Made by a program: the position numbers and the translations under genes. Below, one piece after another: positions 1 through 9,100 of a stretch of 64,000 nucleotides of DNA (position 1 is its first letter; every line of letters begins with the position of its first letter). This DNA comes from Promethearchaeota archaeon. GTDB taxonomy: Archaea; Asgardarchaeota; Lokiarchaeia; Sigyniarchaeales; SOKP01. The notes beneath the pieces are model-generated. The model was not told the DNA's origin and made no database searches. It saw only the letters and a list, made by a program, of their open reading frames with translations. Where the stretch lies: positions 1 to 64,000 of the forward strand of contig JAFGOA010000036.1 of assembly GCA_016926735.1 (NCBI GenBank), in the 5' to 3' direction.

Positions 1-186
1 ATAAGATTGTATAGTTTCTCAATTAAATATAGGGAAAAACTGAACAATTTTTAATTATTCTACTATTTCTTATTATCTTATTTATAAATATTTGATATAT
101 ATATACTTTCGATTAGAATTTTAAAAAATTTAATTAGTAATCGTTCAATATTTTAATAAAAAAAAAAGTTTTCACATAAAATAATC

Positions 187-1566
187 ATGAATTTCGATAT
201 ATTAAAAAAAACACCCCTTTATGATGTTTTTTCTGATTTAGGAAAAAGAATTTTTTTACCAGATGGTATTTTCTATTGGTCTGGAAGGGCAAAAAAAGAA
301 GCAGACATAAATGGTACTATTGGAACTGCTTATGGGTATGAAAAAGACTTTATAGAAGGAGGTTTTGATGATTGGGTTCCATGTTATTTACCAGAAATAA
401 AAAAATATACTAAATTAAGCGTAAATGATATCGTACCTTATGCATCTATAGGTGGATTAACAGATTTAAGACAAAAATGGAAAGAATTTATTATTGAAAA
501 ATCCTTGTATGATTTAAATACAGAAGAGGCAAAGATAATACATCTTAAAAAATATATTTCAAATCCTATAATTACTGCAGGTGTTACTAATGGAATATAT
601 CTTAGTGGCAAATTATTTCTCAATTCTGGAGAATCTATAATATGCGCTAATAAAAGATGGGGAAATTATGATAATATCTTTAAGAAAAATTTGGGAATCA
701 AGATAAAATCATTTCAATTTTTTAAAGGAAAACGATTAAATTTAGAATCATTAAAAGATGCAATTTTTGAGGTTGGAAAAATACAAAATAAAATAGTTAT
801 AATCTTAAATTTTCCAAATAATCCAACAGGATACATTCCATCAGTACAAGAAGCAATGGATCTCGTAAAATTAATTAAAGAAAGCCAAGTTGAACTTAAA
901 AAACCATTTGTCGTGATAATTGATGATGCATATGAACCCTATGTGTTTTCTGATAATGCTTTAAAAAATTCTATATTCTATGAATTACAGCAACTAAGAG
1001 AGGATATTATTCCTGTAAAATTAGATGGAATAACTAAGGAACTTCTAATGTATGGTGCTCGGATTGGATTTGTGACTATTGGATTGAAACCTAATTGGAT
1101 ATCAAACGATACTGAATTAGAAATATTAATAAATGAAATTAATAATAAACTTGAAGGAATTAATAGAAGCTCAATATCTAATTGTAATCATATATATCAA
1201 GCAATAACAGAAAAAATATTCGATGATGTTGGATTTGAAAATATTTTCAAAAGCAGGAATAAAATAATTGAATTACTTAAGGAGAGATATGAAAAAATAA
1301 ATTTAGAACTTAATAAAATTGATAATCCAGATATAACTATTGACCCGAATTCAGGTGGATTTTTCCTCTTTATAAATTTAAATAAGGAAAAATATAAGGC
1401 AAAAGAATTCGGAGATTATTTACTAAGAACTTATAAAGTTGGAATCATACCAATAGAAGATGAAACAGAAGGTATTAATGGTTTTCGTATAGCATATTGT
1501 TCTATTGATATATCACAGATCTCAGAATTTATAAATAGAATCAAAGCAGCTTTAATTAATTATTAA
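187..1566 (+). CDS. PLP-dependent aminotransferase, class I/II
   Basis: Fold-type I aminotransferase of 459 residues, about the usual length. The motif NFPNNPTGY (about residues 210-218) is the substrate/PLP loop of class I/II enzymes, IDDAYEPYVF (about 246-255) holds the Asp and Tyr that contact the PLP ring, and the Lys in GITKELLMYGARIGF (about 282-296) is the likely Schiff-base lysine, followed by the Arg that binds the PLP phosphate. The C-terminal GGFFLFINL is the small-domain core. It is cytosolic and should move an amino group between an amino acid and a 2-oxo acid; the substrate cannot be told from sequence. It stands alone, with AT-rich DNA on both sides. The ATG at 187 is the first start in frame. 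Confidence 0.85.
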   Translation: MNFDILKKTPLYDVFSDLGKRIFLPDGIFYWSGRAKKEADINGTIGTAYGYEKDFIEGGFDDWVPCYLPEIKKYTKLSVNDIVPYASIGGLTDLRQKWKEFIIEKSLYDLNTEEAKIIHLKKYISNPIITAGVTNGIYLSGKLFLNSGESIICANKRWGNYDNIFKKNLGIKIKSFQFFKGKRLNLESLKDAIFEVGKIQNKIVIILNFPNNPTGYIPSVQEAMDLVKLIKESQVELKKPFVVIIDDAYEPYVFSDNALKNSIFYELQQLREDIIPVKLDGITKELLMYGARIGFVTIGLKPNWISNDTELEILINEINNKLEGINRSSISNCNHIYQAITEKIFDDVGFENIFKSRNKIIELLKERYEKINLELNKIDNPDITIDPNSGGFFLFINLNKEKYKAKEFGDYLLRTYKVGIIPIEDETEGINGFRIAYCSIDISQISEFINRIKAALINY

Positions 1567-1773
1567 ATTTCTCTTTATCTTAGATTTTTTTTATTATTTA
1601 ATATTTATTCTATAACGTCTCAAATATTTATAATATAATAATATCTCTAAATTATTAATTAACTCTTTGTTATAAAATTCAATTTAATTCTTTATTTTAC
1701 ATAAAATCGACAATTAGAATAAAAATAAATAATTTTAGTTTAGAATATTTTATTTTTTCAAATAATACCAAGG

Positions 1774-1788
1774 TTAAAGTTTTTATAA
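1774..1788 (+). promoter_or_regulatory. BRE/TATA-like promoter of the gelsolin gene
   Basis: A purine-rich BRE-like stretch (ggttaaag) runs into the TATA-like ttttataa, about 65 bases before the ATG at 1852. This spacing would put the transcript start near 1812 and leave a leader of about 40 bases with a GAGG motif before the start codon. It is read by eye and is plausible, but the surrounding DNA is very AT-rich. Confidence 0.45.
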
Positions 1789-1851
1789 GGATTGTAGTAT
1801 ATTATATGTAATAATTTGTTATATATAATTACTAACTTTTGAGGATTATAA

Positions 1852-2826
1852 ATGAAGTTATTTATAGTAGACAAGGGAGAATTAAAAGAGATTAAAAAAC
1901 CCGTTTTTTCTACTGGTGATGTTTATCTTCTTGATGATGAATATACAATTTACGTTTGGATTGGAAATAAATGTAGTGTGGATGAAAAAACCAGTGGAGC
2001 TGCTCAAGCTCGAAATTTAGATCAAGAGCGAGGTGGTGCAGCAAAGATAATTACTATCGATCAAGGTCAAGAATCAAATGATTTTCTCAAACTGATAGCA
2101 TCAATGGGAACTATGAAAATCGTAGAAAAGAATATAGCAAGGACAATGTTGAAAGATGTAATGACGGGAGACTATGCAGGATTTACAGAACACATAAATG
2201 TTTTGTATAGAGTAAGCTCTGAAGAATTTGAAAACATTAATGCAATGAAGATGATACAAGTTCCATATTCTGTTGATTCTTTAGATTCTGAAGATTGTTT
2301 TGTATTAGATTTTGGAACTAGAGTATTGGTATGGCAGGGAAATGCTTGCAATGTTAAAGAAAAGGTAAAATCCGGTCAATGGGCAAGACAAATTGACGCT
2401 GAAAGAGCAGGAGATCAAAATGAAGAAATTTATGAAGAAGGTAATGACGTAGCATTTTTAGATGCCCTTAAAAAGGGTACAGATTATAAAGAATCAGATG
2501 CTTTTCAATTACGAGCAGAATCAGAAATAGAACCAGACACAGAAATAGATAAAATATCTGATGATGTTCAACCAGAAACAAAATCTACAATTGGGGATAG
2601 CACTTCAGAACCAAAGAGCGCTCCTTTACCTCCAGAAAAAATTGAAGATTCTTTAATAACCATAGAAAAATCAGAAGGTCGCCGAATCTGTCCAAAATGT
2701 AGTGAAGAAAAGAAGAGTATGATTCACGAGAGTATAGATAAATCTAATATCATTATGGATTATCCCCGCGTTTATGGAAAAAAATATAAATGCGGTTCTT
2801 GTGGAGCAGAATGGCGCGAAAAATAA
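1852..2826 (+). CDS. Two-repeat gelsolin-domain protein with C-terminal zinc ribbon
   Basis: Asgard-type gelsolin, a predicted regulator of archaeal actin. Two gelsolin repeats are visible: repeat 1 (about 1-95) with YLLDDEYTIYVWIG and a following AAQARNLDQERGG, and repeat 2 (about 115-208) with CFVLDFGTRVLVWQG and WARQIDAERAG. Both show the VWxG strand and the long helix typical of the family. A low-complexity acidic/proline linker (about 212-275) leads to a zinc ribbon with C280, C283, C314 and C317. Known Asgard gelsolins bind, sever or bundle actin in vitro; the zinc ribbon is an extra module. A very similar ribbon ends the small protein at 14036-14416. GAGG precedes the ATG. Base composition is less AT-rich than the neighbours, which hints at good expression. 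Confidence 0.85.
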   Translation: MKLFIVDKGELKEIKKPVFSTGDVYLLDDEYTIYVWIGNKCSVDEKTSGAAQARNLDQERGGAAKIITIDQGQESNDFLKLIASMGTMKIVEKNIARTMLKDVMTGDYAGFTEHINVLYRVSSEEFENINAMKMIQVPYSVDSLDSEDCFVLDFGTRVLVWQGNACNVKEKVKSGQWARQIDAERAGDQNEEIYEEGNDVAFLDALKKGTDYKESDAFQLRAESEIEPDTEIDKISDDVQPETKSTIGDSTSEPKSAPLPPEKIEDSLITIEKSEGRRICPKCSEEKKSMIHESIDKSNIIMDYPRVYGKKYKCGSCGAEWREK

Positions 2827-2861
2827 TTTTGAATATAATTTAATTTTTTATTTTTCACTTT

Positions 2862-4199
2862 TTATTTTAATGAAGTTCTTCTCAATAATTTAATTTTTTT
2901 CTTTAATTCAATGATATCTTTATCCTTTTCATCGATATGTTCTTTTAATTTAATTTTCTCATCCTTAAGGTTTTGAAGATCGTTTAAGATCTTATCTTCT
3001 ATTTTTTCTGTTTCGGATAGTTTACTTTGTAATTTAGATTCTTTTTCTTTTAATATTTTTATAGTCTTTTCTTTTTCTTCCAATCTATATTGCATATTTG
3101 AATATTCTAATTCAAATTTACCTGTTAATTCCCCTGATTTTTGTTGCGTTTGCTCAAGTCTATTTTCCAATCGCTCTATAATTTCTTGATTAGTAAGGAT
3201 CTTTTGATTTAAAGATTCCATTTCTAATACTAAAGTATTTATACGTTCTTCTTTCTTTTTTATATCTTTTTTAAGTAAACTAAATGTTTCCATTTGTTGC
3301 TTTATTTCATTCATTTTTTTATTTGTTTCATTGACCTTATTTTCAAGATTAAATATCTCTTTATCTTTTTCTGTTAGAATTTCATCTTTCTTCTCTACTA
3401 AAAGCTCTAATTTTTCAAATTTAGATTTTTGTATTGATTCTTTTTCTAAATAAGTAATCTGCTCCTCATAACCTTTAATCTTTGTCTTTAATTCTTCATT
3501 AAGACGACTAATTTCTTCATCTTTTAAACCTAGCTTTTTAGTGATATTTTGAATTTCTTGATCATTATTAGAAACATTAGATTTAAAATTTGAAATTTCT
3601 TCTTGAAGAGAACTAATTTTTGAATTCAAACTTCCAATATTATCTGTTTTTTTTTTTAATTCTGCATTTAGTTTTTCTATTTCTTGATTTTTATCAATAA
3701 TTTCATTTTTAAATTCGATTATTTTATTTACTTGAACTTCACTATTACCTAAATTTTGCTCTAAATCTTTAATTTTTATGTTTAATTTCTTTATTATAAT
3801 ATCCTTTTCTTGGATTAAATCATTATCAGTAATCTTGTTTTCATCAAGATTTTTTTTAAGATTATTGATATCTTGTTCTTTTGCCTTTATAACATTTGTA
3901 AATTCTTCCTTTTCTTTTTGTAATTTCTCTATCCTTGAATTAAATTCTTGATTTTCTTGTTTAAAATTATTTAACTCTTTATTTAGTGTTTCTTTCTCAT
4001 TATTTAATCCTTGGATCATCATGTTCAGTTTTTCGTTCTCTTCTTTAAATAATTTTAATTGTTCAAGTGGATTATCAGTATTTATTTTATCATCTGGGAT
4101 TTCATCTCTTTCTTCAACCCATCCTAACGTAGACAAGGCCTCACTAATAGGATGTTCATCATCTTGTCCTTTTTCGTTTTGATTATTATGTTCTTCCAT
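2862..4199 (-). CDS. Long coiled-coil protein
   Basis: About 445 residues, of which nearly all after residue 50 are heptad-rich coiled coil (Leu/Ile/Lys/Glu repeats), like SMC hinge arms or myosin tails but with no ATPase head, signal peptide or membrane segment. I recognise no enzyme. It is probably a structural or scaffold protein in the cytoplasm; its end lies 36 bases from the convergent gelsolin gene, which is suggestive but not evidence of joint function. An in-frame GTG at 4211 would add four residues; I prefer the ATG at 4199, which has AGTGAT upstream. The coiled coil makes homology searches unreliable. Confidence 0.8.
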   Translation of the reverse strand: MEEHNNQNEKGQDDEHPISEALSTLGWVEERDEIPDDKINTDNPLEQLKLFKEENEKLNMMIQGLNNEKETLNKELNNFKQENQEFNSRIEKLQKEKEEFTNVIKAKEQDINNLKKNLDENKITDNDLIQEKDIIIKKLNIKIKDLEQNLGNSEVQVNKIIEFKNEIIDKNQEIEKLNAELKKKTDNIGSLNSKISSLQEEISNFKSNVSNNDQEIQNITKKLGLKDEEISRLNEELKTKIKGYEEQITYLEKESIQKSKFEKLELLVEKKDEILTEKDKEIFNLENKVNETNKKMNEIKQQMETFSLLKKDIKKKEERINTLVLEMESLNQKILTNQEIIERLENRLEQTQQKSGELTGKFELEYSNMQYRLEEKEKTIKILKEKESKLQSKLSETEKIEDKILNDLQNLKDEKIKLKEHIDEKDKDIIELKKKIKLLRRTSLK

Positions 4200-4674
4200 A
4201 ATATATATCACTTTTCAATAAAATATGTTTTTTCCAGATATTTTGTATAGTAATTTAAAATTTATATTAATTAGGAATTATTTTTTGAATATTTAAGTAA
4301 TTAAAAAAAAGAAGGTTTAATATTTTTTATTATAGTATTTGAATATCTAATTTTAATTAAAGCTATACTTTGTGCGAAATAAGAGTTTATAAGATTGAGA
4401 AAGATTTGGATAAAGAAGAGATTTACTCAGGTTTGAGTAGTTATGATAATGAATTTTAACCTTATTTTAAAGAATAAACATAAATTTATCAGAATTTAGA
4501 CTAGAGAATAATGATAAAAATAATAATTTATAATTATAGGGTTTTAATAATTTTTCTATTTCTTATTTTCAGAGAGGAGAAACTATATTTGAATATATGC
4601 ATTTATTTTTAAAAGACGAAAATCTAACATAATTATATAAAATTTTATCTAATCTTAAAAATTGGATTGAAAAC
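4200..4674. other. Non-coding gap before the riboflavin cluster
   Basis: About 475 bases of AT-rich DNA between the divergent coiled-coil and ribB genes. It must hold both promoters, but no TATA box stands out. A 29-codon frame from a TTG at 4370 to 4459 and an open stretch at about 4520-4620 look slightly protein-like but are too short to call. I see no hairpin or riboswitch-like structure. Confidence 0.5.
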
Positions 4675-5400
4675 ATGTTTGAAGATATAATTAATAAAGC
4701 TTTTAAAGATTTAAACGATGGAAAATTTATATTAATTTATGATAAAGATGGAAGAGAAGAGGAAGTGGATTTAATATGTCTTGCTGAGAAAGTAACAGCT
4801 AAACATATATATAAACTTCGTAATGATGCAGGAGGACTGATATGTATTGCTATGCATGCAAATATAGCAAAAGTCTTGGGATTGCCGTTTATGACAGAAA
4901 TCTATTCTAAAGTTAAGGGAGATTTTAAGGTTTTTAATTCTATTTCAAGAGGAGAAGTGTGCCCTTATGGAGATAGACCTTCATTTTCCATCACGATAAA
5001 TCATACTAATACATATACAGGGATTACAGACATAGATAGAGCGTTAACAATCAGAGAATTTGGAATTTTAAGTGCTAATATTTATAAAAATGGAGTTGAA
5101 TCGGATTTATTAATTAAATCATTTAATTCAAATTTTAGGGCACCTGGACATGTTCATTTACTTATAGCTCATGATAATTTATTAAGTGAAAGAATGGGCC
5201 ATACAGAATTATCTGTATCTTTAGCTTATATGGGAAATTTAACGCCTGCAACTGTATTATGTGAGATGTTAGATAAAGATAATGGTAAAGCATTATCAAT
5301 TGAGAAAGCAAAAGAATATGCTGAAAAAAATAATTTAATTATGATCAAAGGAAACGATATTTTAAAAGTTTTCGAGAAATTTAAGAGAGAGAATTGTTAA
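4675..5400 (+). CDS. ribB: 3,4-dihydroxy-2-butanone-4-phosphate synthase
   Basis: Converts ribulose 5-phosphate to 3,4-dihydroxy-2-butanone 4-phosphate and formate, the four-carbon donor for riboflavin. The family motifs are present: DKDGREEEVDLICLAE (about 24-39; acidic metal/substrate loop), RNDAGGLICIAM (about 48-59), SITINHTNTYTGITDIDRA (about 104-122) and GHTELSVSLAYMG (the catalytic His region, about 176-188). The length of 241 residues fits the stand-alone archaeal enzyme; there is no fused GTP cyclohydrolase II domain. It is the first gene of a five-gene cluster on the plus strand, and its stop codon overlaps the next start. Confidence 0.95.
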   Translation: MFEDIINKAFKDLNDGKFILIYDKDGREEEVDLICLAEKVTAKHIYKLRNDAGGLICIAMHANIAKVLGLPFMTEIYSKVKGDFKVFNSISRGEVCPYGDRPSFSITINHTNTYTGITDIDRALTIREFGILSANIYKNGVESDLLIKSFNSNFRAPGHVHLLIAHDNLLSERMGHTELSVSLAYMGNLTPATVLCEMLDKDNGKALSIEKAKEYAEKNNLIMIKGNDILKVFEKFKRENC

Positions 5401-5870
5401 TGACAGTAAATATTGGTATTGCAGATACTACATTTGCTCGTGTAGATATGGGAAAGATTGCAATTAATGAAATAGAAAACACAACAACTAAAGCATCTAT
5501 AATAAGATATACAGTACCGGGTATGAAAGATTTACCAGTTGCATGCAAAATATTATTTGAAAAATATGATTGTCAAATCTGTATTGCTTTAGGGATGCCA
5601 GGTCCTGAAGAAAAAGATAAAATATGTGCTCATGAAGCAAGTCAAGGGATTATCAACTGTCAATTAATAACAGGAAAACATATAATTGAATGTTTTGTTC
5701 ATGAAGATGAAGGAAATACCCCTAAAGAATTAATTGAAATATGTGATAATAGAGCAAGAGAACATGCTCAAAATGTATTAAAATTATTATTTGATAAAGA
5801 ATGGTTAATAAAAAGAGCTGGAATGGGCCTTAGACAAGGTCATCCAGATGTAGGACCTATTAAAAAATAA
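5400..5870 (+). CDS. ribC: Archaeal-type riboflavin synthase
   Basis: Catalyses the dismutation of two 6,7-dimethyl-8-ribityllumazines to riboflavin plus the pyrimidine precursor. It is the archaeal pentameric enzyme, related to lumazine synthase and not to bacterial RibE. Diagnostic stretches are IGIADTTFARVDMGKIAI, TVPGMKDLPVACK, ALGMPGPEEKDKICAHEAS, FVHEDEG and GMGLRQGHPDVGP. The ATG at 5400 overlaps the ribB stop as TAATG, which suggests translational coupling; a TTG at 5394 would add two residues and is less likely. Confidence 0.95.
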   Translation: MTVNIGIADTTFARVDMGKIAINEIENTTTKASIIRYTVPGMKDLPVACKILFEKYDCQICIALGMPGPEEKDKICAHEASQGIINCQLITGKHIIECFVHEDEGNTPKELIEICDNRAREHAQNVLKLLFDKEWLIKRAGMGLRQGHPDVGPIKK

Positions 5871-5884
5871 AATAGTGAAAAAAT

Positions 5885-6313
5885 ATGAGTGAAAAAAAAA
5901 TAAATATAGGTATTGTTGTTGGAGAATTTCATTATGATATAACTGAAAATATGATGAAAAAGGCAATAGAACATGCAGAATTTCTAGGTTGTAATGTCTT
6001 AGATATAGTTAAAGTACCAGGAAGTTTTGATATGCCTTTAGCAATAAAAAGGTTATTATCTAAAAGTGAAATCGAAGGTGTAGTTTGCATAGGAGCGGTT
6101 ATCACAGGAGATACTGATCATGATCAAATTGTTGCTCAGCATGCAGCAAGAAAAATGGTTGATTTATCTTTAGAATTTGATAAACCCGTATCATTAGGAG
6201 TCTCAGGTCCTGGAATGACTCGTATGGAAGCTATTGAACGGATTGAAGATTTTGCACGACGTTCTGTAGAAAGTGTTGTTAAAATGATTAGAAGATTAGC
6301 AAAGATAATCTAA
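5885..6313 (+). CDS. ribH: 6,7-dimethyl-8-ribityllumazine synthase
   Basis: Condenses the butanone phosphate made by RibB with 5-amino-6-ribitylamino-uracil to give the lumazine used by riboflavin synthase. At 142 residues it has normal length. Visible family features are the N-terminal IGIVVGEFHYDITENM, the substrate loop VPGSFDMPLAI, the phosphate loop GAVITGDTDHDQIV (usually G-x-V-x-x-G-x-T-x-H-x-D) and GVSGPGMTRMEAIERI. It lies 14 bases after ribC in the same cluster. Confidence 0.95.
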   Translation: MSEKKINIGIVVGEFHYDITENMMKKAIEHAEFLGCNVLDIVKVPGSFDMPLAIKRLLSKSEIEGVVCIGAVITGDTDHDQIVAQHAARKMVDLSLEFDKPVSLGVSGPGMTRMEAIERIEDFARRSVESVVKMIRRLAKII

Positions 6314-6320
6314 ATTTAGA

Positions 6321-7082
6321 GTGATCTTATTGATTCAAATAACAACTATACAAATCGATAACTTTGGCCCATTCACAGAAGATCTAGGTAATAATCGAGA
6401 ACATAAAATTCAATTATTATTGTCAGAATTGTATATATTCCTACAAAAATGCTTTAACAAATACAATAGTCTTGTTTTTTCTGCATCTAAAGATATTTTA
6501 ATAGCAGTAACAAATGGTATTAGTATTGAAGTACATCAAGAAATTATTGATAAAGTTAAAGAAAATTTCCCGATAACAATAAGTATTGGTATAGGTGTTG
6601 GAAGTACTCCTCTAGATGCTCAAATAGAATCATCAAATGTTTTAAAACCTTATGGGAGTGCGCAATCTTCGAGAAAGAGTATACTAGCCCATAATGGAAA
6701 AAAGATTCCAATCAATAATAATATCAAAGTTGCTCATATTGATATTAATTTTTATACAAAATTAGCGACTGATGTAAATCCGTTCTATATAAATTATATT
6801 TCTTTAAATAAAAGTTATGCGACTTTAATGGAATATTTTAAAGAAATTAATACTCTTTGTTTTTTTAATGGAGGAGATAATTTTATCTGTATCTGTTCAA
6901 ATGATGTAAAACGCTCAGATATAGAAAATATATTGAATAAATATGAAGAAAAATATAAACCTTGGAAATTAAAAGCAGGAATAGGTCAAGGAGAAAATAT
7001 TTTAGAAGCTATATCAGAAGCAAATATCTTTTTGCATAAAATAAGAAAAGGGCACAACCAAGAAAAAATATTAGGCATTTAA
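6321..7082 (+). CDS. arfA: GTP cyclohydrolase III (ArfA)
   Basis: First step of the archaeal flavin/F420 route: it opens GTP to the formylated FAPy nucleotide, which still needs a separate deformylase. The N-terminus ITTIQIDNFGPFTEDLGNNR and AVTNGI match the family, as do the paired ferredoxin-like domains seen as the repeats ITISIGIGVGSTP and WKLKAGIGQGEN, each following helix-rich stretches. Its 253 residues are normal. The start is a GTG at 6321, seven bases after the ribH stop; no ATG fits the N-terminus. Location within the riboflavin cluster supports the role. Confidence 0.92.
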   Translation: MILLIQITTIQIDNFGPFTEDLGNNREHKIQLLLSELYIFLQKCFNKYNSLVFSASKDILIAVTNGISIEVHQEIIDKVKENFPITISIGIGVGSTPLDAQIESSNVLKPYGSAQSSRKSILAHNGKKIPINNNIKVAHIDINFYTKLATDVNPFYINYISLNKSYATLMEYFKEINTLCFFNGGDNFICICSNDVKRSDIENILNKYEEKYKPWKLKAGIGQGENILEAISEANIFLHKIRKGHNQEKILGI

Positions 7083-7127
7083 TTATCTCTTTCTTTTTTT
7101 CCAATTATTTTAAAGTGTTTTATTGCT

Positions 7128-7799
7128 ATGAAGAAAATATTTTTTATTCCTATCGGAAGTTTTGAACAACATGGACCTCATTTACCACCAGAAACAGATT
7201 ATTTAATAGCAAAAAAAATAACAAAAGCAATTGCAAAGGATTTTTCAAAAAAGATACTTAAGGGAATAAAAATAGGTATATCAACGGAACATATAGAATT
7301 TAATATGACTAGGTCAATAACACCAGAAATTTTTATTAGTAAAATTAAAAAAGTCATCAGTAAAATTGGAAAAAAATCAATATTGATTATTATTAACGCT
7401 CATGGCGGAAATATTGAAACATTAAAAGAGATCCAACATTTATTTCAAAACCAAATAATTATTTTAAATACTTTTTCATTAATTAAAGAATCCTTGAAAC
7501 AATATAGAACATCTGAAATTGGAGGTATTTGTCATGCTGGAGAATTTGAAACTTCTTTAATGATGTATTTATATCCTAAAAAAGTAAAGATTCAAAATTT
7601 AAAAAAAAAAGATATTGTTTATGTTCCTTCTCTTGACCCTAATTTTGAAAATGAAAAACCTAAGGATTGGAAAACAATTCAATTTTCTAAAAGTGGTGTT
7701 TTAGGAGATCCTCTTCATGCTAATAAAAGAAAAGGAAATATATGGTTTGAGAATATTGTTAAAAATGCATTAAAAAAGATTAAATTAAGTTTCAGATAG
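7128..7799 (+). CDS. arfB: FAPy deformylase, creatininase family (ArfB)
   Basis: Creatininase-fold metalloenzyme. In archaea the member next to arfA removes the formyl group from the product of ArfA, giving 2,5-diamino-6-ribosylamino-pyrimidinone phosphate. Metal-binding signature GSFEQHGPHLPPETDYLIA (about 9-27) supplies Glu, His and Asp ligands; NAHGGNIETL (about 89-98) and CHAGEFETSLMMY (about 138-150) supply the remaining ligands and the catalytic Glu. At 223 residues it is of typical ArfB length. The preceding 45-base gap is T-rich. Its last 15 bases overlap the end of the convergent GtrA-like gene. The later enzymes (ArfC reductase, deaminase) are not in the window. Confidence 0.88.
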   Translation: MKKIFFIPIGSFEQHGPHLPPETDYLIAKKITKAIAKDFSKKILKGIKIGISTEHIEFNMTRSITPEIFISKIKKVISKIGKKSILIIINAHGGNIETLKEIQHLFQNQIIILNTFSLIKESLKQYRTSEIGGICHAGEFETSLMMYLYPKKVKIQNLKKKDIVYVPSLDPNFENEKPKDWKTIQFSKSGVLGDPLHANKRKGNIWFENIVKNALKKIKLSFR

Positions 7800-8279
7800 A
7801 GAATTTTTTGTAAAAACATATCTTCTATCTAAGAAAAATTTTGTAATGTATCCAATAGATAAAGCCACTACTAAACTTATCTCTAATGGAGTATGAAATG
7901 CATTTGTAAATAAAAACTGAATTCCAATATTTTCAATTGTAGTTAATATTGCAAAAGCAAAGTATTTTAAAAATTCAATTGAAGTCTCCTTCAATTGTAT
8001 TTCTTTCTTTTTAAAAACTAGGAATTTATCTAAAAAGTATTTGATAATATATGTAATTCCAACAGCTATAATAGATCCAATTAATTCGGGCATATTATAT
8101 GGATCCGTAGAACAATAGAAGGCATAAATAAAATCATTATCACCCCAATTATCAAGAACCCATGGATATATAAATAATATATTCATTTTTTGAATAATAT
8201 AGTTTAAGATTATCATTAAAAACGCAAAAAATAGATATAATATCATTTGTCTTTTAATATTATCAACATCCTTTTTCAT
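7785..8279 (-). CDS. GtrA-like four-helix membrane protein
   Basis: Membrane protein of 164 residues with about four hydrophobic segments (near 10-30, 62-82, 100-122 and 132-150). The two repeats KYFLDKFLVFKK and KFFLDRRYVFTK are the hallmark of the GtrA family, which is thought to flip or help transfer undecaprenyl/dolichyl-linked sugars across the membrane. It is longer than typical GtrA proteins (about 120-140), with an extra loop after helix 1. A GGTGG-type ribosome site precedes the ATG. The partner glycosyltransferase is not next to it. The family call is good; the substrate is unknown. Confidence 0.75.
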   Translation of the reverse strand: MKKDVDNIKRQMILYLFFAFLMIILNYIIQKMNILFIYPWVLDNWGDNDFIYAFYCSTDPYNMPELIGSIIAVGITYIIKYFLDKFLVFKKKEIQLKETSIEFLKYFAFAILTTIENIGIQFLFTNAFHTPLEISLVVALSIGYITKFFLDRRYVFTKNSLSET

Positions 8280-8347
8280 TTTTTTCCACCTTTTTGATAT
8301 TAATGTTTTAAAGAATTATTTTAGATTATTTGTAATTTAAATTAATT

Positions 8348-8968
8348 TTATGAATCCAACTTATTTTTCCAACTGGATTCTTCAGAATCGTCAATATCAT
8401 TGTTTGATTCAAAAGAATTAGAAAGATGATCAGCTATTTTTTGATTATTAGGAGATAGAGTATTATTACCTCCCATCATTCCCATAATTTCTCTTAGAAA
8501 TGATGCAGATTTATCATCTTCACCCACTTTTTTTTTATAAATTCTAAATATAATATAAATTATTAAATTAAAACCTAAAGAACATAAAAAATATATTGCA
8601 AACCATCCACTCCCTAAAATCCATAAAGGAAAGGGAAGAAGATCACTACTATATGGCGCATAAATTATCCATAGAACAGCGATTATACCGATGAAAAGAA
8701 AACATCGAAGACACATAGGTAAAAGCGATTTTTTCATCATTTGGCTTGTTAATGATTTTATATCTATTTGTATTTGTATAAGCATTTGTGGATCTCCAAT
8801 TATACGAGCATTAGAAAACCTTTCTTGAAGATTTCGTGCTTTTTCTCGATATTTTTTCATATCTTTACCAGTTAATCCAAAAACTTTATTGAAAAATCTG
8901 CTAAAAATAACAATACCGAGAGTTATAAATAATATTTGAAGAATAACAGAAATAGTTTCAGCTGACAT
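8348..8968 (-). CDS. DUF106 / EMC3-TMCO1-type membrane insertase
   Basis: Three-helix membrane protein of 206 residues: helix 1 at about 6-26, a basic amphipathic coiled coil at about 36-72 (KKYREKARNLQERFSNAR), helix 2 at about 83-104 and helix 3 at about 115-141, then a hydrophilic tail. This is the plan of archaeal DUF106 proteins, which belong to the YidC/Oxa1 superfamily and are the relatives of eukaryotic EMC3, TMCO1 and Get1. It probably helps insert membrane proteins from the cytosolic side. MMKKSLLPMCLRCF and the coiled coil fit the family. It lies between unrelated minus-strand genes. Confidence 0.75.
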   Translation of the reverse strand: MSAETISVILQILFITLGIVIFSRFFNKVFGLTGKDMKKYREKARNLQERFSNARIIGDPQMLIQIQIDIKSLTSQMMKKSLLPMCLRCFLFIGIIAVLWIIYAPYSSDLLPFPLWILGSGWFAIYFLCSLGFNLIIYIIFRIYKKKVGEDDKSASFLREIMGMMGGNNTLSPNNQKIADHLSNSFESNNDIDDSEESSWKNKLDS

Positions 8969-9100
8969 ATGTATGCACTATTCTTTGAAATTGCAAATCA
9001 AAATTAAATTTTTGTATAATATTATTTTGATGAGATTTATTTAAACATTCCATAATTTCATCGAATAAATAAAATATTGATAATTTAAGACATTAAAAGA

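Noticed and set aside
1-186. AT-rich start of the window, checked for the end of a gene or a tRNA.
   Set aside because: No open frame runs in from the edge and no GC-rich cloverleaf-like stretch is seen.
4370-4459. 29-codon frame starting TTG-TGC-GAA, reminiscent of the N-terminus of CooT-like proteins.
   Set aside because: Too short for that family, no clear ribosome site, and no continuation in any frame.
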